Counted from the first letter of the stretch, positions 8,415 to 14,458 are shown. The stretch: 16,081 nt of DNA from Candidatus Sediminicultor tertius (GCA_003527405.1 DPXH01000087.1:1-16081); one strand, 5' to 3'. Notes: a model not told the origin generated them from the letters alone. Numbers and translations: made by a program.

Positions 8415-8683
8415 GATCGTGCACCTACCTCCGATTCACCCCTCCAAGCGATACTAAGACAGTTTGCTCCAATCAGGTTTACCTGCGGCACCCAAAGAGA
8501 TTTGCTTACCGCTGCTTCTTTCCAGATCTGACGGAGTTCACAATTCTTTGCTGCACAGGGCCCAATCTTCATCACCACTTATCTTAGCCAGCCTCAAAAG
8601 GATAAAACCTCGGGCAGGAATTCAACCCTGCTATAGCGGATTGCAGGTTACAGGGCACCGCTATCTCCCCGTCTAGCACGATC
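8415..8683 (-). ncRNA. ffs: Signal recognition particle RNA, large (Alu-containing) form
   Basis: This is the RNA scaffold of the signal recognition particle, which pairs with Ffh to target membrane and secreted proteins. The ends are complementary (gatcgtgc at 8676-8683 and gcacgatc at 8415-8422 on the transcribed strand), giving about 269 nt, close to the 271-nt Bacillus scRNA. Near the 5' end the Alu-domain sequence gacggggagatagcggtgcc and the following cctgcaatccgctatagcag match the classical large bacterial form. The helix 8 region gtcagatctggaaagaagca carries the GGAA-type tetraloop bound by Ffh. It lies between tRNA-Ser(GGA) and dnaX, as scr lies next to dnaX in Bacillus. No strong promoter of its own is seen, so it may be processed from the tRNA-Ser transcript. 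Confidence 0.95.
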
Positions 8684-8731
8684 ACCTATTTTAATTTTAA
8701 AATACTTACTTAAGAAAATTATTTTAAAAAC

Positions 8732-8825
8732 TGGCGGAGAGGGCGGGATTCGAACCCGCGAGACAGCTTATGGCCGCCCAATCGCTCTCCAGGCGATCCC
8801 GTTATGACCACTTCGGTACCTCTCC
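8732..8825 (-). tRNA. tRNA-Ser(GGA)
   Basis: The minus strand folds as a class II tRNA. The 7-bp acceptor is GGAGAGG/CCTCTCC, the discriminator is G, and CCA is encoded (8732-8734). The anticodon stem ATCGC/GCGAT encloses loop CTGGAGA, so the anticodon is GGA. A long variable arm and the T-arm gggttcgaatccc follow. It shares its 3' 35 bases exactly with the neighbouring tRNA-Ser(CGA). A good promoter (TTGACA, 17 bp, TATTAT) lies just upstream. Confidence 0.97.
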
Positions 8826-8848
8826 CTCATCTTTTTCGTGCCTAATAA

Positions 8849-8877
8849 ATAATAACCCTTATAATCGTTGGTGTCAA
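8849..8877 (-). promoter_or_regulatory. Promoter of tRNA-Ser(GGA) and possibly ffs
   Basis: On the minus strand a consensus TTGACA -35 (8872-8877) is followed after 17 bases by TATTAT (8849-8854). The predicted start is near 8842, some 17 nt before the tRNA 5' end. With no clear terminator or strong promoter before the SRP RNA, this promoter could also serve ffs. Confidence 0.6.
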
Positions 8878-8955
8878 AAATATTTTTCTCTTAAACTTCT
8901 TGACTATCCTATAAAATTTTATCCTAACTTTTATAAGTTCAAAAACATTGATTTT

Positions 8956-9050
8956 TGGCGGAGAGGGCGGGATTCGAACCCGCGAGACAGGGACTACCCG
9001 CCTACTCGATTTCGAGTCGAGCGCTTTCAGCCGGGCTCAGCCACCTCTCC
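8956..9050 (-). tRNA. tRNA-Ser(CGA)
   Basis: This is a class II tRNA on the minus strand. The acceptor is GGAGAGG/CCTCTCC with discriminator G and an encoded CCA (8956-8958). The anticodon stem CTCGA/TCGAG encloses loop CTCGAAA, so the anticodon is CGA, reading UCG. It has a long variable arm of the serine type. It stands 130 bp upstream of tRNA-Ser(GGA) and shares the same 35-base 3' segment. A consensus -35 promoter lies 31-58 bp upstream, inside a dispersed spacer repeat. Confidence 0.97.
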
Positions 9051-9056
9051 TTATTA

Positions 9057-9110
9057 ATTAGTCGTTAGTGAATAGTCGTTAGTATAAATGCAAGCTTTAG
9101 GTTGTCAATT
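9057..9110. repeat. GTCGTTAGTGAATAGTCGTTAG spacer repeat, copy A
   Basis: The unit contains two gtcgttagt motifs around gaata, then a stretch ending in ttgtcaattt. Related copies lie at 9984-10095 and 14459-14597. In this copy the repeat overlaps both elements of the tRNA-Ser(CGA) promoter. No coding potential is seen. Confidence 0.6.
9081..9108 (-). promoter_or_regulatory. Promoter of tRNA-Ser(CGA)
   Basis: On the minus strand a perfect TTGACA (9103-9108) is followed after 16 bases by TATACT (9081-9086). The predicted start is near 9074, about 24 nt before the tRNA. Both boxes lie within the dispersed gtcgttag repeat; the other copies have a weaker match at the -35 position. Confidence 0.55.
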
Positions 9111-9126
9111 TATTTTATTCTATGTC

Positions 9127-9154
9127 GTTGTGCTCTGATTTATCAGAACACAAC
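9127..9154. repeat. 12-bp imperfect hairpin
   Basis: Arms gttgtgctctga (9127-9138) and tcagaacacaac (9143-9154) pair around a 4-nt loop with a single mismatch, which is a G-U pair if read on the minus strand. It lies about 190 bp past the tadA stop and just upstream of the tRNA-Ser(CGA) promoter. No T-run follows, so it is a weak terminator candidate at best. Confidence 0.45.
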
Positions 9155-9264
9155 AATCCCCGTTTGAAATTGCTTAGCTCGTTTTACTCGCTCGCAACAA
9201 CAAAAGAGGAATCTAACGTAATATGTGTTACAAATTTATCTAGCTTCCTTTTTTTCTTTTTCCT

Positions 9265-9316
9265 CGCTATCCGCTCTACGCTATACGCTGTACGCTAACG
9301 TACAAGATACAAATTA
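9265..9316. repeat. CGCTATACGC-type spacer repeat
   Basis: This run of degenerate 7-10-bp units (cgctatccgc, tctacgctat, acgctgtacgc, taacgtacaagatac) ends near the tadA stop. The same words recur near 1-60, 10299-10394 and 14768-14852. No gene or fold is supported. Confidence 0.55.
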
Positions 9317-9343
9317 GCTAACTAAATTAATTGATCAATTAAA

Positions 9344-9805
9344 TTAACGTCTTTCCTGAAAGAATTTTTGTAAAATTAAACTACATTCCTTTTTTAAAAC
9401 TCCCCCTACTACATCTATCTGATGATTAAATCTCTTATCCTGTACGATGTTTATGATACTGCCTGCTGCCCCGGCTTTAGGGTCAGAAGTTCCAAATATT
9501 AATCTATTAATTCTTGCCTGAAGCATGGCGTAAGCACACATCGGACAAGGTTCTAAAGTAACATAAAGGTCAATATCCTCCAAATGCCAGCTTCCTAAAT
9601 ATCGAGCAGCTTGTTGGATTGCTAATATTTCAGCATGAGCAGTAGGATCCTGTAACTCTTCTTTCTGATTGTGAGCCCGGGCTATTATCTTGTTCTGATA
9701 TACAACTACCGCTCCTACGGGTACTTCCTGGAGGGAATAAGCGATTTCTGCCTCTTTTAAGGCTTCTTGCATCAAGCTAATATCTTTTTCACTATTTTTT
9801 GGCAT
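9344..9805 (-). CDS. tadA: TadA, tRNA(Arg) adenosine(34) deaminase
   Basis: TadA converts A34 of tRNA-Arg(ACG) to inosine so that it can read CGU, CGC and CGA. The 153-aa protein has the zinc deaminase signature: His57 and the proton-shuttle Glu59 in HAEI, with Cys87 and Cys90 in PCPMC. Asn46 and the DPKAGAAGS stretch (108-116) mark it as TadA rather than a cytidine or guanine deaminase. The ATG at 9805 has only a weak AAGAA-like ribosome-binding site. A 16-bp AT palindrome (9327-9342) lies directly after the stop. The gene begins 42 bp after the encoded CCA of tRNA-Arg(ACG), its own substrate, and is probably on the same transcript. Confidence 0.96.
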   Translation of the reverse strand: MPKNSEKDISLMQEALKEAEIAYSLQEVPVGAVVVYQNKIIARAHNQKEELQDPTAHAEILAIQQAARYLGSWHLEDIDLYVTLEPCPMCAYAMLQARINRLIFGTSDPKAGAAGSIINIVQDKRFNHQIDVVGGVLKKECSLILQKFFQERR

Positions 9806-9847
9806 ATTCTTATATTCTTAATGGAGACTTTCCGGGAGAATTGATAT

Positions 9848-9924
9848 TGGTGCGCCCGGAGGGACTCGAACCCCCAATCTACTGATCCGTAGTCAGTTGC
9901 TTTATCCAATTGAGCCACGGGCGC
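9848..9924 (-). tRNA. tRNA-Arg(ACG), TadA substrate
   Basis: This is a class I tRNA on the minus strand. The acceptor is GCGCCCG/CGGGCGC with discriminator A and an encoded CCA (9848-9850). The anticodon stem ACTGA/TCAGT encloses loop CTACGGA, so the anticodon is ACG. The wobble A must be deaminated to inosine for it to read CGC and CGA. It has a strong promoter 27-55 bp upstream and lies immediately ahead of tadA. Confidence 0.97.
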
Positions 9925-9950
9925 CCTATTAAAATAAAAGTTCCCTATTG

Positions 9951-9979
9951 ATTTTATTATAATTTAAATTCTTAGTCAA
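9951..9979 (-). promoter_or_regulatory. Promoter of tRNA-Arg(ACG)-tadA
   Basis: On the minus strand TTGACT (9974-9979) is followed after exactly 17 bases by TAAAAT (9951-9956). The predicted start is near 9944, about 20 nt before the tRNA. No second convincing promoter is seen between the tRNA and tadA, so read-through into tadA is likely. Confidence 0.6.
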
Positions 9980-9983
9980 ATAA

Positions 9984-10095
9984 ATTAGTCGTTAGTGAAT
10001 AGTGAATAGTCGTTAGCATGAATACAAGTTTTCAGTATGCAACCAAAAACTTAAAACAAAAAGCGAAAAACCATAATTCAAAACTCAAAACTTTT
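9984..10095. repeat. GTCGTTAG / GCGAAAAACC spacer repeat, copy B
   Basis: The copy starts with ttagtcgttagtgaatagtg and ends with a segment (10061-10083) identical over 23 bases to 14559-14581. Copy C has the same order of parts: the gtcgttag module, an acaagttt module, then aagcgaaaaacc and ataattcaaaa. Shared architecture over about 110 bp suggests one dispersed element, not chance. It fills part of the 567-bp gap between tRNA-Arg and murD. Confidence 0.6.
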
Positions 10096-10143
10096 TTTAT
10101 ATATGATATTACGTATCGCGTGAAATAAAACTAGGATTCAGGT

Positions 10144-10280
10144 GTAGGGGCACAATGAATTGTGCCCTTCTTTTACAAATCATAGACAGGCAAGCTTATC
10201 CTACCACAATTATAATACTCATGCTTTTACCGATTTCTGGATTTTGCCTTGCTACGGGCAGACACAAGGTCTGCCCCTAC
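10144..10280. repeat. Double-palindrome GTAGGGGC...GCCCCTAC element, copy 2
   Basis: This 137-bp element starts gtaggggc (10144) and ends gcccctac (10280). Its first 24 bases match copy 1 exactly and form the gggcacaat/attgtgccc hairpin (10148-10167). The distal hairpin differs: gggcagac/gtctgccc around acaag (10256-10276). Between them lie about 88 bp of unrelated sequence. The layout of two hairpins with inverted outer ends matches copy 1 despite different length and filler. Confidence 0.65.
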
Positions 10281-10298
10281 CTCTTTCTTTTTACTTTC

Positions 10299-10394
10299 TA
10301 TACGCTATACACGACATGAACTTATTCTGGCTCCTGGCTCCTGAATTCTGTCTTCTTTACGATATACGATTCACGAGATACGAGATACGAACTT
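10299..10394. repeat. CGCTATACAC / ACGAGATACGA spacer repeat
   Basis: It consists of tacgctatac, a doubled ggctcct word (10329-10340), then gatatacgattcacgagatacgagatacga-like tandem units. Bases 10353-10370 match 1-18 exactly. It continues to the murD promoter region. With copy B and the double palindrome, it accounts for most of the tRNA-Arg to murD gap. No gene is supported here. Confidence 0.55.
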
Positions 10395-10400
10395 TATTAA

Positions 10401-10429
10401 TTGAAATATTAGTTTAATTTTGTTATATT
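10401..10429 (+). promoter_or_regulatory. Putative murD promoter
   Basis: TTGAAA (10401-10406) is followed after 17 bases by TATATT (10424-10429). The predicted start is near 10436, leaving a leader of about 56 nt. A weak aaaggaa ribosome-binding site precedes the murD ATG at about 12 bases. Confidence 0.5.
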
Positions 10430-10491
10430 TAGGAAGCAGGTTTTTTAATTTTATTAAAGATGAATGAATAGAAAAAGGAATTACATTTCGA

Positions 10492-11901
10492 ATGATAAAA
10501 AATCCTGAAGGTTTGAAAAATAAAAGAATCACTATAATGGGATTAGGATTAAATCAAGGTGGCTTGGGAGTAGCACGGTTTTTAGCAAAAGCAGGTGCTA
10601 AAATATTAGTTACAGATTTAAAGACCGAAGAAGAACTTGGACCTTCTTTAGAAAAATTAAAAAACTTCGATGTCAAATATATCCTGGGCCGACACCGGGA
10701 AGAAGATTTTATCAATACAGATATTATAATCCAAAACCCAGCTGTCCCCCATAATTCAAAGTATTTAGAAATTGCCCGGAAGCATAAAATCCCCATTAAG
10801 ACCGATCTGGATCTTTTCTTTCAACTTTGTACTTCAAAAAATATAATTGCCGTTGCCGGAACTAAAGGGAAAAGCACTGTATCTCAACTTATCTATCATA
10901 TTTTTAAAGAAGCTCAAAAAGATACAATTTTAGCCGGGAATATCGGTATCTCCGTTTTAGATATTTTAGAAAAAATCAACCCTCAAACCTGGGTAATCTT
11001 AGAAATATCTACCTGGCAGATGGAGGGGATAAAAGACCGTAAATTTAGACCCCAAACTGGAGTTTTAACTAATATCCTGCCTGACCACTTAGACCGCTAT
11101 TCTAATTATAAGGAGTATGCCCGGTCAGAAAAATTAATCTTCAAACACCAAGGCCCAAATGATAATCTGGTAGTGAATTATGATAATGAAGAGGCTAATA
11201 AAATTAAAAAAGAAACCGGATTACCGATTTACTGGTTCAGTACTAAAGAGAAGATAGAACCGGGATGTTATTTGGAAAATGATAAGCTGGCCTTCCAATC
11301 AAAAGAATATAAAATAAACTTTGCCAAAATATCCGACCTTCCTCTACCCGGGCTACACAATCTGGAAAATATTTTGGCAGCAAGTACGGTAGGCTTTATA
11401 CATAATATCCCGGGGGAAATTATTCTAAAAGCCCTAAAAAGTTTTCCCGGGATTCCTTACAGATTAGAACTTATCGGGGAATTTAGAGGAATTAAATTTT
11501 ATAATGACACCTGTGCCACCACTCCGGAAGCAACTTTAGCTGCTTTAGAATCTTTTCCCGGACAGGCTATTATCTTAATTCTGGGCGGCAAAGATAAAAA
11601 ATTAAATTATGAAAATTTCGGAACAGCTATCGGACAAAATAAAAGAATCAAAAAGATTATCCTTCTACAGCATCCCGATTATGATGCCTCTTCAAAAATA
11701 TTTTCTGCCTTAAAAAAACATCTTGATTCAGAAAAAATTATCCAAACATCAAATCTTAAAATAGGAGTCGAAATAGCCCTACAACAAGCTAAAGCAGATG
11801 ACCTTATTCTCCTCTCCCCTGCAGCAGCCAGTTTCGGAATGTTTAAAAATGAATTTGACCGGGGAGATCAATTTAATAAAATAGTAAGAAATCTCAAATA
11901 A
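10492..11901 (+). CDS. murD: MurD-type UDP-N-acetylmuramoylalanine--D-glutamate ligase, divergent
   Basis: MurD adds D-glutamate to UDP-MurNAc-L-Ala in cytoplasmic peptidoglycan precursor synthesis. The 469-aa protein has an N-terminal nucleotide-sugar domain (GLGLNQGGLGVARF, 17-30), P-loop GTKGKST (123-129), NILPDHLDR (194-202) and the probable carbamylated Lys214. HN (289-290) and the C-terminal LLSPAAASF (440-448) with RGDQF (457-461) follow. The usual GTNGKTT, ELSSFQL and NDSKATN motifs read GTKGKST, EISTWQM and NDTCATT, so the conserved lysine of the third motif is missing. This pattern recalls the divergent MurD lineage I remember from Patescibacteria-like genomes. It stands alone, outside any dcw cluster, and faces the DUF1624 gene. 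Ligase family is firm; D-Glu specificity is likely but not proven. Confidence 0.88.
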   Translation: MIKNPEGLKNKRITIMGLGLNQGGLGVARFLAKAGAKILVTDLKTEEELGPSLEKLKNFDVKYILGRHREEDFINTDIIIQNPAVPHNSKYLEIARKHKIPIKTDLDLFFQLCTSKNIIAVAGTKGKSTVSQLIYHIFKEAQKDTILAGNIGISVLDILEKINPQTWVILEISTWQMEGIKDRKFRPQTGVLTNILPDHLDRYSNYKEYARSEKLIFKHQGPNDNLVVNYDNEEANKIKKETGLPIYWFSTKEKIEPGCYLENDKLAFQSKEYKINFAKISDLPLPGLHNLENILAASTVGFIHNIPGEIILKALKSFPGIPYRLELIGEFRGIKFYNDTCATTPEATLAALESFPGQAIILILGGKDKKLNYENFGTAIGQNKRIKKIILLQHPDYDASSKIFSALKKHLDSEKIIQTSNLKIGVEIALQQAKADDLILLSPAAASFGMFKNEFDRGDQFNKIVRNLK

Positions 11902-11937
11902 TAATCTATCTGCTGTAATTTAATTTCTATCTATATA

Positions 11938-11970
11938 AAATACCTGGATTACTTTTTTATACAGGTATTT
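11938..11970. terminator. Hairpin between convergent murD and DUF1624 genes
   Basis: Perfect 9-bp arms aaatacctg (11938-11946) and caggtattt (11962-11970) enclose a 15-nt loop. It lies 36 bp past the murD stop and 16 bp past the stop of the opposing gene. Neither strand shows a good T-run after the stem, so it is a weak two-way terminator candidate. Confidence 0.4.
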
Positions 11971-11986
11971 AAAAAAACAGACAAAA

Positions 11987-12748
11987 TTAGAATAAATTTA
12001 CATTCACCATGCCTAAAAGATAGAGCACCGCAATTATCAAGGGCTGATGGAGTAGATAAATCAATAAGGAGTGCTCCCCCAAAAAGCAAAAAACTTTTAT
12101 CCCTGAAAAGAAAGAAAGATCAGTAAGTGGAAACCTCCGAGAGTAATCCGAGTAGAGTAAATTACCAAAAAATATCCCCATTAAAACTACTCCAAACCAG
12201 GGCAAAAGGGGGAAATAGTCAACCGAATAAAATTGAGCCGGCCTAAACCCTAACCATGACAGCCAATAAAAATCAAAAGAAAAGCCTTTTAAATATGCCC
12301 CCAAAAATATACAAAATAAACCAATTAGCAGGTTCCAATAGCGGAGTTTCAGAAAAGGATAAGCCAAGATAATGGAAATTCCGATAAGGTGAAGTATGCC
12401 GAAAATTACAAAAGCCTTACCTAAAAATATTCGCGTCACCAGAGTTATAATTAAACCCCAGGAAAATATCTTCAAACCTCTTCGAAGATATTTTATGAAT
12501 AATTTATTTCTTTCTTTATGAGTTTTCTTGGTCCTGGAAAAACTGACACTAAGGGATACCCCGACTAAAAAAATAAATATCGTGGCAGTTGTCCGCGCAA
12601 AATACATCCAGAAACCGGAATAAACATTAACATTATAATGGGCAAAATAATGCAGATTATAAAGTAAGTGGTAGAGCACCATCATAATTATGGCAATTCC
12701 CCGCAGGAAATCTATTTCCCAGAATCGTTGTTGTAAATTTCTATCCAT
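11987..12748 (-). CDS. DUF1624 / HGSNAT-like membrane acyltransferase family protein
   Basis: This is an integral membrane protein of the family containing the catalytic domain of heparan-alpha-glucosaminide N-acetyltransferase (DUF1624). Bacterial members are mostly uncharacterised and are thought to acetylate sugars or envelope polymers using cytoplasmic acetyl-CoA. The start RFWEIDFLRGIAIIMMVLYH is the family hallmark, with the His near residue 27 of the mature numbering in the position of the proposed active site. About seven hydrophobic segments can be drawn, ending in GEHSLLIYLLHQPLIIAV. The open frame begins with TTG at 12760, but that codon is part of a TTGAGGT ribosome-binding site, so the ATG at 12748 (253 aa) is chosen. 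It follows the MBL gene by 76 bp. The substrate is unknown. Confidence 0.82.
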   Translation of the reverse strand: MDRNLQQRFWEIDFLRGIAIIMMVLYHLLYNLHYFAHYNVNVYSGFWMYFARTTATIFIFLVGVSLSVSFSRTKKTHKERNKLFIKYLRRGLKIFSWGLIITLVTRIFLGKAFVIFGILHLIGISIILAYPFLKLRYWNLLIGLFCIFLGAYLKGFSFDFYWLSWLGFRPAQFYSVDYFPLLPWFGVVLMGIFFGNLLYSDYSRRFPLTDLSFFSGIKVFCFLGEHSLLIYLLHQPLIIAVLYLLGMVNVNLF

Positions 12749-12824
12749 AAAATACCTCAAGAAAAATAAATTTAAATCCTTTTCATCTTCCGTATTTATT
12801 ACATTTTCTTATAATCTAAGTTAT

Positions 12825-13613
12825 CTACTTGTATTCTAGGATTTGCCCTACACCAACTTCTTTATGGTTCGTTACTCGAGATAAGGCAATCTTAGATTTT
12901 AAATCAGTACAGTGGCAGGCATGCACTTCGCGGGGTTTGATTTTCTCCAAATATTTCAAAGTACCTTCTAACTGTTTCTTCTCCGGATTAAGCAAATGAA
13001 ATCCCCCAACTATATCAATTATCCTATCATCCCTACAAATCTTTTTAGCATATTCTACGATATTACAAATCCCTGAATGAGAACAGCCGGTAATAATCAC
13101 CAAACCTTTTGCTGAGCGGTAAGCCAAGGCAGAGTCATCTATTAAATAATCATCTTCTTCAAAATCATCTTTTACCACTTTTCCGATTGGATTTTTTGCT
13201 TCAAAATCATTCTTTCTCTCTATTTCTCCCAGAAATACCAATCTCTCGGTTAGCCATAACGGCTCTTTGCTTAATTTTATTTTAAAATGCTTGTTTAACT
13301 CTTCCTGTGAAATTATAGAACCTATCTGCTTGAGACCCTTAATTTTCTTCGCCAAAAAAGAATAAGGATGGGCAATTACAGTTGGTTTGGCACCATCTAT
13401 TTTTTCTATCGAAGCTTCTGTATAATAGCTTATTAAATAAGATAATCCCCAGGTATGGTCGAGGTGTCCATGAGAAATAACCAGGTAATCTAAATCCCGG
13501 AAATGAATATTCATTTTTTGGGCATTTTTAATAAAAACATCTGAATATCCTACATCAAATAATATTTTGCGTCCAGCATCCTGAATAAGGTAAGATACTC
13601 CCGGTTCTCCCAA
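12825..13613 (-). CDS. Metallo-beta-lactamase-fold hydrolase (COG1237-like), start disrupted
   Basis: This is a zinc or iron hydrolase-fold protein resembling the group annotated as metal-dependent hydrolase or dihydropterin-related synthase (COG1237). It has HGHLDH (48-53), GCSHSG (176-181), GGFH (203-206) and HACHC (231-235), all with metal-ligand type residues. From the TTG at 13613 it is 262 aa and lacks the first beta strand of the fold. Reading the same frame further upstream gives KIKITVLVDNNTLIDRYF, which suits the missing strand. That frame has no start codon; the only nearby ATG (13670-13672) is one base out of frame, across a run of six A. A one-base deletion, a sequence error or a non-standard start is likely. 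It follows deoD closely. Confidence 0.8.
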   Translation of the reverse strand: MGEPGVSYLIQDAGRKILFDVGYSDVFIKNAQKMNIHFRDLDYLVISHGHLDHTWGLSYLISYYTEASIEKIDGAKPTVIAHPYSFLAKKIKGLKQIGSIISQEELNKHFKIKLSKEPLWLTERLVFLGEIERKNDFEAKNPIGKVVKDDFEEDDYLIDDSALAYRSAKGLVIITGCSHSGICNIVEYAKKICRDDRIIDIVGGFHLLNPEKKQLEGTLKYLEKIKPREVHACHCTDLKSKIALSRVTNHKEVGVGQILEYK

Positions 13614-13728
13614 AAAGTAGCGGTCTATCAGAGTGTTATTATCTACCAGAACGGTTATTTTGATTTTTTCATTCCCCCTATTATATAAATATTATAATAA
13701 AATATTTTAATTTTAGGTTGTTTTTTGG

Positions 13729-14430
13729 TTATTCTGCTAATTCCAAGGCAACCTCTGCCATCTGGTTAAAGGTCTTCTGCCGTTCTTCTGAAGTAGTCTC
13801 TTCTCTGGTCACCAAACTATCGGAAACAGTTAAAATCGAAAGAGCATTAACTTGAAATTTTGCTGCCAGAGTATATAAGACAGCGGTTTCCATCTCTACA
13901 GCTAATATTCCATAATTTGCCCAATGCTTCCAGGAATCAGGGTCATCGTGATAAAAAGTATCGGTAGTTAGAACACTCCCTACTTTTACCGGGATATTTT
14001 TTTCTAAAGCAATATCATAAGCCCTTTTTAGAAGGTCGAAATTTGCAGTAGAAGCATAATCCATACCATGAAAGCGTATCTTATTAATAGAGGAATCCGT
14101 TGAGGCACTCATAGCCAAAATAACATCTCTTATTTTTATATCAGCCTGCATAGAACCACAGCTTCCGATCCGGATCAAATTTTTAGCCTTGTAGTTTGTG
14201 ATAAGTTCATTTACATATATCGATATAGAAGGTATCCCCATGCCGGTCCCCTGGACAGAGATTCTTTTCCCTTTATAATTTCCGGTATAGCCATACATAC
14301 CACGTACTTCATTATAACAGATAGCATCAGTAAGGAAATCTTTCGCTATATATTTTGCCCTCAAAGGGTCTCCGGGAAGTAAAACTGTACTGGCGATATC
14401 TCCTTCTTTTGCTCCAATATGTATACTCAT
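13729..14430 (-). CDS. deoD: DeoD-type purine nucleoside phosphorylase
   Basis: It cleaves purine (deoxy)ribonucleosides with phosphate into base plus (deoxy)ribose 1-phosphate in purine salvage. The 233-aa length and numbering match the hexameric E. coli-type enzyme. His4, Arg24, Arg43, Arg87 and Ser90 (RIGSCG), Met180 and Glu181 (VEMET), the catalytic Asp204 (VSDS) and Arg217 all fall at the same positions as in E. coli. Asp204 indicates 6-amino and 6-oxo purine acceptance, as known for this subfamily. The ATG at 14430 follows AGGAGG with ten bases of spacing. The MBL gene lies about 56 bp downstream on the same strand. No purine riboswitch is seen in the 426-bp upstream spacer, which is filled by repeats. 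Confidence 0.97.
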   Translation of the reverse strand: MSIHIGAKEGDIASTVLLPGDPLRAKYIAKDFLTDAICYNEVRGMYGYTGNYKGKRISVQGTGMGIPSISIYVNELITNYKAKNLIRIGSCGSMQADIKIRDVILAMSASTDSSINKIRFHGMDYASTANFDLLKRAYDIALEKNIPVKVGSVLTTDTFYHDDPDSWKHWANYGILAVEMETAVLYTLAAKFQVNALSILTVSDSLVTREETTSEERQKTFNQMAEVALELAE

Positions 14431-14458
14431 GATTATTTATCCTCCTGTTTAGATAGAT

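Noticed and set aside
8464..8676. Plus-strand 70-aa open frame
   Set aside because: It lies wholly antisense to the SRP RNA and has no ribosome-binding site or family resemblance.
8770..9057. Plus-strand open frame encoding RRGRDSNPRDRD
   Set aside because: It is a translation through the antisense of two tRNA-Ser genes; the RGRDSNPR word is a familiar artefact of the tRNA T-arm.
9057..9110. CRISPR-like reading of the gtcgttagt repeats
   Set aside because: Units are short, adjacent or degenerate, with no constant-length spacers, and no cas gene is present.
9327..9342. 16-bp palindrome after tadA as a terminator
   Set aside because: It is almost all A/T, has no loop bases to spare and no T-run beyond, so it would be a poor terminator; noted only in the tadA entry.
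10160..10417. Plus-strand 85-aa open frame upstream of murD
   Set aside because: It is a translation of the double-palindrome element and satellite repeats; no plausible start site or protein-like composition.
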